Source: Promicromonosporaceae bacterium (lineage in GTDB: Bacteria; Actinomycetota; Actinomycetes; Actinomycetales; Cellulomonadaceae). From it: DNA of 5,200 nucleotides. A program made the translations under genes and the position numbers. A model generated the notes under the pieces. It saw only the letters and a list, made by a program, of their open reading frames with translations, was not told where the DNA came from and did not search any database. Positions within the stretch are counted from its first letter, which is position 1, and every line of letters starts with the position of its first letter. Of the stretch, positions 1-4,138 are shown one piece after another. The DNA is taken from positions 1-5,200 of the forward strand of contig WQZL01000168.1 of NCBI GenBank assembly GCA_009780755.1, written 5' to 3'.

Positions 1-489
1 ACCGCCCCACCCGCCCCGGCGTCGCCGTTCGCGAACATCATGTACTACGAGCCGCGCATCGCCGGGAACACCGGCTCGGCCATTCGCCTAGCCGCCGTGA
101 CGGGCGCCCGCCTGCACCTGGTGGAGCCGCTGGGCTTTGATCTGGCAGAGTCGAAGCTGCGTCGGGCCGGTCTGGACTATCACGATCTGGCCGTGCTGTC
201 GGTGCACGAAAACTTTGCGGCGGCTCTGGCCGCGCTGCCCGACTCTCGCGTCTTCGCCTTTGAGGTGAATGCGACCGTGCCCTATACGGATATTGAATAC
301 GCCCCCGGCGATGTGCTGCTTTTCGGACCGGAGCCGAGCGCATTGCCCAAGGAGGTGATGGCCCACCCGCGTGTCACCGAACGGGTGCGCTTACCCATGC
401 TGCCCGGCCGCCGCTCGCTCAACCTCACCAACGCCGCCGCGATTGCCACCTACGAAGCCTGGCGGCAACAAGGCTTCCCCGGCGCCTGA
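1..489 (+). CDS. trmL: tRNA (cytidine/uridine-34 2'-O)-methyltransferase TrmL, 5'-partial
   Basis: SPOUT-class methyltransferase that uses S-adenosylmethionine to 2'-O-methylate the wobble nucleotide (C34/U34) of tRNA-Leu isoacceptors in the cytoplasm. The reading frame is open to the first base of the window. The residues before the first ATG (position 40) read F-A-N-I-M-Y-Y-E-P, matching the family's first strand (N-I-V-L-Y-E-P in E. coli), so ATG 40 is internal and the true start is upstream. Visible family marks are EPRIAGNTGSAIRL near the N-terminus, LVEPLGF, RRAGLDYHDL, then the knotted SAM-binding C-terminus: LLFGPEPSALP, RLPMLPGRRSLNLTNAAAI and the terminal YEAWRQQGFPGA. The roughly 160 visible residues match the usual length (about 157), so little is missing. 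The gene ends in TGA and is separated from the next gene by 165 bp with no clear terminator. The family call is secure; the exact tRNA target is inferred from the family. Confidence 0.93.
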   Translation, partial: TAPPAPASPFANIMYYEPRIAGNTGSAIRLAAVTGARLHLVEPLGFDLAESKLRRAGLDYHDLAVLSVHENFAAALAALPDSRVFAFEVNATVPYTDIEYAPGDVLLFGPEPSALPKEVMAHPRVTERVRLPMLPGRRSLNLTNAAAIATYEAWRQQGFPGA

Positions 490-509
490 CGGGATTCCAA
501 GGAAACTGT

Positions 510-547
510 CTATCCACAGGGTGATCTGACCGGGCTGTATCCACAGG
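510..547. repeat. Direct repeat TATCCACAGG x2 (DnaA-box-like)
   Basis: The 10-mer TATCCACAGG occurs at 511-520 and again at 538-547, same orientation, 27 bp apart. With the preceding base, each 9-mer (CTATCCACA and GTATCCACA) differs by one base from the classic DnaA box TTATCCACA. Each copy also sits in a small CTGT...ACAG inverted arrangement (506-519 with a 6-base gap; 535-546 with a 4-base gap). The pair lies between the trmL stop and the vapB promoter. It could be a DnaA-binding pair, a regulator operator or chance. The repeat is seen directly; its function is not established. Confidence 0.5.
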
Positions 548-607
548 CAACGGGCTGCGATCCTCCTGCCCTCGGCGGCGACATGCATGATCGTCTTATG
601 AACGTAC

Positions 608-636
608 TTGCCACCCTCCCGGCGCCGCCTTACCAT
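608..636 (+). promoter_or_regulatory. Predicted sigma-70-type promoter of vapBC
   Basis: A -35 hexamer TTGCCA (608-613, five of six consensus bases) is followed by a 17-bp spacer and the -10 hexamer TACCAT (631-636, four of six, and of the TANNNT form favoured in actinobacteria). The predicted transcription start is near 642-644. That would leave a very short leader beginning almost at the ribosome binding site, about 12 nt before the vapB ATG. Spacing, position and match all agree. It has not been tested experimentally. Confidence 0.6.
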
Positions 637-645
637 CGAGTAAGG
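628..645. promoter_or_regulatory. Inverted repeat, likely VapBC operator
   Basis: A perfect 6-bp inverted repeat, CCTTAC - CATCGA - GTAAGG, spans 628-645. It covers the whole -10 hexamer (631-636) and the predicted transcription start, and its right arm runs into the AAGGAGG ribosome site. VapBC-type modules typically repress themselves through the antitoxin's DNA-binding domain bound to palindromes over their own promoter, and the placement here fits that. If the promoter call is right, the left arm is not transcribed, so a DNA operator is more likely than an mRNA hairpin. The repeat is seen; the operator role is inferred. Confidence 0.5.
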
Positions 646-650
646 AGGTG
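642..650 (+). promoter_or_regulatory. Strong ribosome binding site deciding the vapB start
   Basis: AAGGAGGTG, nearly a full complement of the 16S rRNA 3' end, ends a few bases before the ATG at 655; the AGGAGG core (643-648) has a 6-base gap. It fixes the vapB start at 655 rather than the in-frame ATG at 583, which lies upstream of the predicted promoter. Confidence 0.8.
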
Positions 651-654
651 TCCC

Positions 655-939
655 ATGCCAGATGCGACCATGACCAGTAAGGGTCAGGTAACCGTGCCCA
701 AGGAGGTCCGCGACGATCTCGGCCTGGTCACCGGATCAAAGATCGTCTTCGTGAGGACCGATGAAGGCGCTTACCTACTCGAACCCGCCCGCATCTCGAT
801 CAAGGATTTAGCCGGGTGCCTGAATTATGACGGGCCACCAATGACTATCGAAGACATGCAAGAGGGCATCATTGCCGGAGCCTGCGCCTCGGCTGGGTTT
901 GAATACACGCCGAAGTACAGTTGGGAGCAGGAGCAATGA
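655..939 (+). CDS. vapB: AbrB/MazE-fold (VapB-type) antitoxin
   Basis: 94-residue antitoxin of a type II toxin-antitoxin pair. The N-terminal swapped-hairpin AbrB-like DNA-binding domain occupies about residues 5-45: the hallmark SKGQVTVPKEVRDDLGL at 8-24 is followed by a G-S-K-I-V-F strand and a short loop into a YLLEP strand. The remaining, less conserved half (about 50-94, acidic and ending in WEQEQ) is where such antitoxins usually wrap and block the toxin. The start is ATG 655, set by the strong AAGGAGG site; this yields M-P-D-A-T-M-T-S-K-G, the normal N-terminus for the fold. The stop overlaps the next start in an ATGA (936-939), so the toxin is translationally coupled. The antitoxin probably represses its own promoter through the palindrome at 628-645. 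The symbol is used for the family type, not for a named orthologue. Confidence 0.86.
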   Translation: MPDATMTSKGQVTVPKEVRDDLGLVTGSKIVFVRTDEGAYLLEPARISIKDLAGCLNYDGPPMTIEDMQEGIIAGACASAGFEYTPKYSWEQEQ

Positions 940-1328
940 TCGCCATCGACACCAATGTTCTGGTCAGACACCTTGTTAGAGATGATGCCGATCAAGCTGA
1001 GCGCGCAGACGCATTCTTAAGGTCACTGACGGCGGAGAGACCCGGCTTCATCACGACGGTTGTGTGGGCAGAGGTCTATTGGGCGCTTACCCAGCCTTAT
1101 CGGCTTAACCGCCGCCAAGTTGCTGAGTCGCTGCGTGACATGTTGCAATCTGTGGAGATTCACTCAGAACACCCGAGTCTAGTCGCGGAAGCCTTGGCCG
1201 CGGCCATTACCAAGGGCGCCGATTTTGCCGACGCCCTGATCGGCGCCGCCGCCCGCCGCGCCCGCTGTACGGAGGTAGTCACCTTCGATAAGCAGGCCGC
1301 CAAAATCCTTAACTGGCGGGAGCTATAG
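936..1328 (+). CDS. vapC: PIN-domain ribonuclease toxin (VapC-type)
   Basis: 130-residue single PIN domain, the usual size for VapC toxins, which are Mg2+-dependent endoribonucleases that cut tRNA or rRNA and stop translation when the antitoxin is lost. All expected acidic active-site residues are visible: D5 in IDTNVLVR, E46 in WAEVYWAL, D96 and D99 in DFADALIGA, and D118 in VVTFDK; T116 lies in the same motif. The toxin therefore appears catalytically intact. The start is the ATG that overlaps the antitoxin stop (ATGA), with GGGAG at 923-927 in the end of vapB as ribosome site. A TTG at 921 is in frame but lacks such a site. GC is lower than in neighbours (30 of 60 bases at 961-1020), which suggests acquisition by transfer. 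The RNA target cannot be read from the sequence. Confidence 0.9.
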   Translation: MIAIDTNVLVRHLVRDDADQAERADAFLRSLTAERPGFITTVVWAEVYWALTQPYRLNRRQVAESLRDMLQSVEIHSEHPSLVAEALAAAITKGADFADALIGAAARRARCTEVVTFDKQAAKILNWREL

Positions 1329-1339
1329 GCTAGCTAGCC
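1328..1339. repeat. 12-bp perfect palindrome at vapC stop
   Basis: GGCTAGCTAGCC reads the same on both strands and begins at the last base of the vapC TAG stop codon. With no loop and no following T-run it is not an intrinsic terminator. It could be a protein-binding site or a junction scar of the vapBC segment, or chance. It marks the boundary between vapC and the decayed minus-strand reading frame. Confidence 0.4.
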
Positions 1340-1340
1340 A

Positions 1341-1481
1341 CTTGCGGGGGGCCAATGTGGGCGACGCGGACGGTGGCAATGGTCACGGCGGTTGCGATGG
1401 CACCCGGCAGGGCGACACAAAGTCCCGATGGATCACATCAAGGGTGGTCAGCCCCACAAACCAGCAGACCGAAACCACCAC
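1341..1481 (-). pseudogene. Possible remnant of a PfkB-family sugar kinase N-terminus
   Basis: No intact gene lies between vapC and the reductase, but the minus strand holds protein-like sequence. From a GTG at 1481, in frame with and 3 bases after the reductase stop, it reads VVVSVCWFVGLTTLDVIHR. This resembles the opening strand of PfkB/ribokinase-type kinases (hydrophobic strand, then G-x-x-x-x-D). The frame stops at 1383-1385. In another frame (1422 down to a stop at 1330-1332) the sequence GAIATAVTIATVRVAHIG resembles the GGPAxNAAVxxAxLG substrate-binding region, displaced by a frameshift and with the usual intervening 15-20 residues missing. The rest of a roughly 300-residue kinase is absent. 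It would have been the third gene of the regulator-reductase operon. The match is from memory of the family and is weak, so this is tentative. Confidence 0.4.
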
Positions 1482-1484
1482 AGA

Positions 1485-2540
1485 TCACCTGCCGGTTCCA
1501 TCCACGGCGTGCGGCTCGATGGCGGCGACCTCCTCGGCGGTCAGCGGCGGGGTGGCGAGGGCACCCACCGTGTCCACCAGCTGGGCCACAGACGACGCGC
1601 CAATCAGCGCGGATGTCACGCGTTCGTCGCGCAGCACCCAGGAGATGGCCAGTTGCGCGAGAGTCTGCCCGCGCCCGACGGCAATCTCGTTCAGCGCCCG
1701 TACCCGGCTTAGGTAGGTCTCGGAGATGTTCGCCGCAGAAAGGAAGGGCGAATCTGGCCGTCCCGCCCGCGAGCCGACCGGAACCCCATCAAGGTATCGG
1801 TTGGTCAGCAGTCCCTGTTGCAGCGGGGAGTACACGATGCCGCCAATGCCCAGGTCGCCAAGCACGTCGAGCAGCGTCTCGGTCTGCTGCCCATCGTAGG
1901 CATCGGCGTTGCAGCGCTCGATGTGCCGGGAGAACATCGAATAGTTGGGCTGGTGGATCAGCAGCGGCACGCCCAGGTCATCCAAGATTGCGGCGGCTTC
2001 GCGGGTGCGGGCGGCCGAATAGTTGGAGACGCCGACGTACAACGCCTTGCCGGAGTGTACGGCGGTGGCGAGCGCCCCCATCGTCTCCTCTAGCGGGGTG
2101 GCCGGGTCGGGACGGTGGGAGTAGAAGATATCCACGTAGTCCAGACTCATCCGCTCCAGCGAGGCGTCGAGGCTGCTCAGCAGGTATTTGCGGGAGCCGT
2201 GATCGCCGTAGGGGCCGGGCAGCATGTCATATCCGGCCTTCGAGGAGACGATTAGCTCATCGCGGTAGGGCGCAAGATCCTTGACCATGAGGCGGCCAAA
2301 GTTCTCCTCCGCCGAGCCATACGGCGGACCATAGTTGTTGGCTAGATCGAAGTGCGTGATGCCGAGGTCGAAGGCGCGACAGGCCACATCGCGCTGGGTG
2401 GAAAACGGTGTGGTGTCGCCGAAGTTGTGCCACAGCCCAAGGCTCAAGGCGGGCAGGTCTATCCCAGAGCGGCCGGTGCGGCGGTAGGTCATGGACTGGT
2501 AGCGGGCCTCATCAGCGAGGTAGCGCGGTGCGATTGGCAT
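1485..2540 (-). CDS. gpr: Aldo-keto reductase, L-glyceraldehyde 3-phosphate reductase type
   Basis: 351-residue cytoplasmic TIM-barrel NADPH-dependent reductase of the AKR14 type (E. coli YghZ/Gpr, about 346 residues), which reduces L-glyceraldehyde 3-phosphate and other reactive aldehydes such as methylglyoxal. Similarity to the family runs end to end: LPALSLGLWHNFG (29-41), DLGITHFDLANNYGPPYGSAE (58-78), VSSKAGYDM (98-106), YVDIFYSHR (135-143), GKALYVGVSNYS (164-175) and the cofactor-binding end with TSALIGASS. The catalytic tetrad is complete: D65, Y70, K101, H142. One oddity is an extra stretch of about 11 residues near 208-219 (RCNADAYDGQQT) compared with the E. coli protein. The ATG at 2540 follows the regulator's stop after 9 bases, so the two are probably co-transcribed. 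AGGG close to the ATG is a weak ribosome site, and coupling to the upstream gene is likely. The in vivo substrate is inferred. Confidence 0.92.
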   Translation of the reverse strand: MPIAPRYLADEARYQSMTYRRTGRSGIDLPALSLGLWHNFGDTTPFSTQRDVACRAFDLGITHFDLANNYGPPYGSAEENFGRLMVKDLAPYRDELIVSSKAGYDMLPGPYGDHGSRKYLLSSLDASLERMSLDYVDIFYSHRPDPATPLEETMGALATAVHSGKALYVGVSNYSAARTREAAAILDDLGVPLLIHQPNYSMFSRHIERCNADAYDGQQTETLLDVLGDLGIGGIVYSPLQQGLLTNRYLDGVPVGSRAGRPDSPFLSAANISETYLSRVRALNEIAVGRGQTLAQLAISWVLRDERVTSALIGASSVAQLVDTVGALATPPLTAEEVAAIEPHAVDGTGR

Positions 2541-2549
2541 GACCCTAGA

Positions 2550-3257
2550 CTACTCGGCGACCTCCGAGGCGAGGCCAGCTTCTTCGTAGAAACCCCAGAT
2601 GTGGTTGTGGGCTAGCTGACTGGCCGTCACCGCGTCACCGGTGGCCACCGCGTCGAGGATGGCGCGATGCTCGCCACAGAGGCGACGGCTGGCGGCGGAC
2701 CAGGAGGGCAGGCGTTCGGCGCCGAGTACGATGTAGTCACCGACGGCAGCGCGCAGGCCACCCAACACGGCCTCGGTTAGTTGGTTATCGGCGAGTTTCA
2801 CCAGCCCCATGTGAAATGCGGCGTCGTGGGCCACGAACTCCGATGGCGTCGGATGGCTGGCCTCAAGATCGTCGAGCATCGCGTACAGGCCGGAAAAGTC
2901 AGTTCCGTCTTCGCAGCGCTGCGCGGCCTGGCCCGTGGCCCACACCTCCAGCACGGCGCGGGTTGCCACCACGTCACGCACCGGCAGCGTGCCCGATGCA
3001 ATATGCAGGCGCACAGCCGCGCCCAGGCCGACGGCGGGGCGGTCGATGATGGCCGCGCCAGCGTCTGGGCCGGAGCCGACGGCGGTGCGGACGATGCCCA
3101 TAGCCTCCAGCACGCGGATAGCCTCGCGTACGGAGGGGCGAGAGACGCCCATCTGTTCGGCCAGCGCCCGCTCGCCGGGCAGTCGATCTCCTAAAGACCA
3201 CTTGCCAGAGCGCAAGTTTTCCTCAATCTGGCCCAAGACTCGCTCATGAGTGCGCAC
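2550..3257 (-). CDS. FadR-subfamily GntR transcriptional regulator
   Basis: 235-residue one-component regulator. The N-terminal winged helix-turn-helix (about 1-70) has the GntR signature: LPGERALAEQMGVSRPSVRE at 26-45, then AIRVLEAMGIV. The C-terminal all-helical FCD effector domain (about 90-225) keeps the likely metal/ligand residues D145 and H149 (AHDAAFHMGL), H197 (GEHRAIL) and H219 (HNHIW). Metal-binding FCD domains commonly sense carboxylates such as sugar acids. The start is GTG 3257: an in-frame TAG lies four codons upstream, and no ribosome site precedes it, while TAGACT lies 6 bases before it, suggesting a leaderless transcript. It heads an operon with the reductase gene and is divergent from the uridine-kinase-like gene. 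With uxuA nearby it may control hexuronate or gluconate use; the effector is not readable from the sequence. Confidence 0.92.
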   Translation of the reverse strand: MRTHERVLGQIEENLRSGKWSLGDRLPGERALAEQMGVSRPSVREAIRVLEAMGIVRTAVGSGPDAGAAIIDRPAVGLGAAVRLHIASGTLPVRDVVATRAVLEVWATGQAAQRCEDGTDFSGLYAMLDDLEASHPTPSEFVAHDAAFHMGLVKLADNQLTEAVLGGLRAAVGDYIVLGAERLPSWSAASRRLCGEHRAILDAVATGDAVTASQLAHNHIWGFYEEAGLASEVAE

Positions 3258-3263
3258 CTCGCC

Positions 3264-3291
3264 AGTCTACGTCCGCCATCAACCCCGTCCA
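3264..3291 (-). promoter_or_regulatory. Predicted leaderless promoter of the GntR-reductase operon
   Basis: On the minus strand, TGGACG (3291-3286, four of six bases of TTGACA) is followed by a 16-bp spacer and TAGACT (3269-3264), a TANNNT -10 element. Only GGCGAG separates the -10 from the GTG start at 3257, so transcription would begin at or next to the start codon. This layout is common in actinobacteria. It also explains why no ribosome binding site is seen. Confidence 0.5.
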
Positions 3292-3372
3292 GTAACGTCA
3301 TCGGTCCAGGAAAAAATGCGCGAATGGCCCTTTTGGTCTGAAGCTGGGCAAATATGGCGCAGAATAGGGGTC

Positions 3373-4032
3373 GTGGATGAACTACCCGAAGGTGTGCCGA
3401 GCCAGATCAGCTCCGACCCGCGAGTGCGAATTATCTTGCTGACTGGTCCCTCTGGTTCTGGTAAAACACACCTGACTCGCCGCCTGGGTCTGCCCGTGGT
3501 CACTCTTGACGACTTCTACTTCAACGACACCCATCCTGACCTGCCGCGCCGCTTTGGCATCATCGACTGGGATGATGTGAGTTCCTGGGATGCCGACGGC
3601 GCCACCGCCGCGCTGTGTGAGTTAGCCGCCACTGGCCGGGCCGAGATTCCGATCTATCACATCCCCACCAACACCCGCACCGGGCAGATGGTGGTCGATG
3701 CCGGATCATCTCCGGTGGTCATTGCCGAGGGCATCTTCGCCGCCTACCTGGTGGAGCCGCTGCGCCAGGCCGGGGTGCTGGCCGATGCGATCTGCGTGGC
3801 TCGCCCCGCGCTGGTCACGTTCTGGTTCCGTCTGCTGCGCGATCTGGCCGAAAGCCGTAAGCCACCGCTGACGCTGATCCGCCGCGGTTTTGCCCTGATG
3901 CGCGGGGAGCCGGAGCTGCGCCGCAAGTGGGAGAAGCTGGGCTGCCGCCCGCTGCCCATCTCGGATGCCGACACCGCGATCTCTACTCTCGCCCACAGCT
4001 ACGGCATCTGCTCAAACCAGACCGCCCCTTAG
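3373..4032 (+). CDS. Uridine-kinase-like P-loop NTPase
   Basis: 219-residue protein of the uridine kinase/phosphoribulokinase-like P-loop group found widely in actinobacteria and usually annotated as uridine kinase, though the substrate is not established for this branch. Walker A is GPSGSGKT (residues 25-32), followed by VVTLDDFYF (43-50), where the DD is the usual base/Mg2+ site, then PRRFGIIDWDDVSSWD (58-73), VVIAEGIFAAYLV (115-127) and an Arg-rich lid with RLLRDLAESRKPPLTLIRRG (153-172). The frame is open from 3250, and ATG 3316 is an alternative start. I chose GTG 3373 because 3316-3372 uses rare-looking codons (ATA, AGA) and AT-rich third positions, and the family normally begins shortly before the P-loop. 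Ribosome-site evidence is weak for both. It stands alone, divergent from the regulator and convergent with uxuA. Confidence 0.78.
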   Translation: MDELPEGVPSQISSDPRVRIILLTGPSGSGKTHLTRRLGLPVVTLDDFYFNDTHPDLPRRFGIIDWDDVSSWDADGATAALCELAATGRAEIPIYHIPTNTRTGQMVVDAGSSPVVIAEGIFAAYLVEPLRQAGVLADAICVARPALVTFWFRLLRDLAESRKPPLTLIRRGFALMRGEPELRRKWEKLGCRPLPISDADTAISTLAHSYGICSNQTAP

Positions 4033-4045
4033 CTCAACTACCGTT

Positions 4046-4122
4046 TTTCGTCATTCTGCGCGCAAGGAGCGTAGCGACTGAAGTCGCAGAACCTAGAGTT
4101 AACGATTCCTGCCGTGACGAAA
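4046..4122. repeat. Palindromic intergenic repeat with 8-bp terminal inverted repeats
   Basis: The 106-bp gap between the two convergent genes (4033-4138) is filled by a nested inverted-repeat structure. The outer arms are TTTCGTCA (4046-4053) and TGACGAAA (4115-4122). Just inside, TTCTGCG (4054-4060) pairs with CGCAGAA (4085-4091). GCGACT (4074-4079) and AGTCGC (4082-4087) form a near-gapless core palindrome, and GTTAAC (4098-4103) is a further palindrome. The style (GTCATTCTGCGCG... CGCAGAA) resembles dispersed REP/MITE-like intergenic repeats, but copy number cannot be seen here. It contains no reading frame of note and no stem followed by a T-run. Confidence 0.55.
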
Positions 4123-4138
4123 CCACTTCCCTTTGCGG

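Noticed and set aside
40..42. ATG at 40 as the trmL start
   Set aside because: The frame is open to base 1, and the upstream residues A-N-I complete the conserved first strand, so the gene is cut by the window edge.
628..645. mRNA hairpin hiding the vapB ribosome site
   Set aside because: The predicted transcription start lies within the right arm, so the left arm would not be in the RNA; this holds only if the promoter call is right.
583..654. ATG 583 as the vapB start
   Set aside because: It lies upstream of the predicted promoter and would add 24 non-conserved residues; ATG 655 has a near-perfect ribosome site and the normal antitoxin N-terminus.
1355..2284. Long plus-strand open frame of 309 codons opposite the reductase
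   Set aside because: Arg/Pro/Ala-rich low-complexity translation without family features; it is the antisense shadow of a GC-rich gene.
4033..4138. Intrinsic terminator between the convergent genes
   Set aside because: Strong inverted repeats exist, but none is followed by a T-run on either strand; the TTTTT at 4044-4048 has no stem before it.
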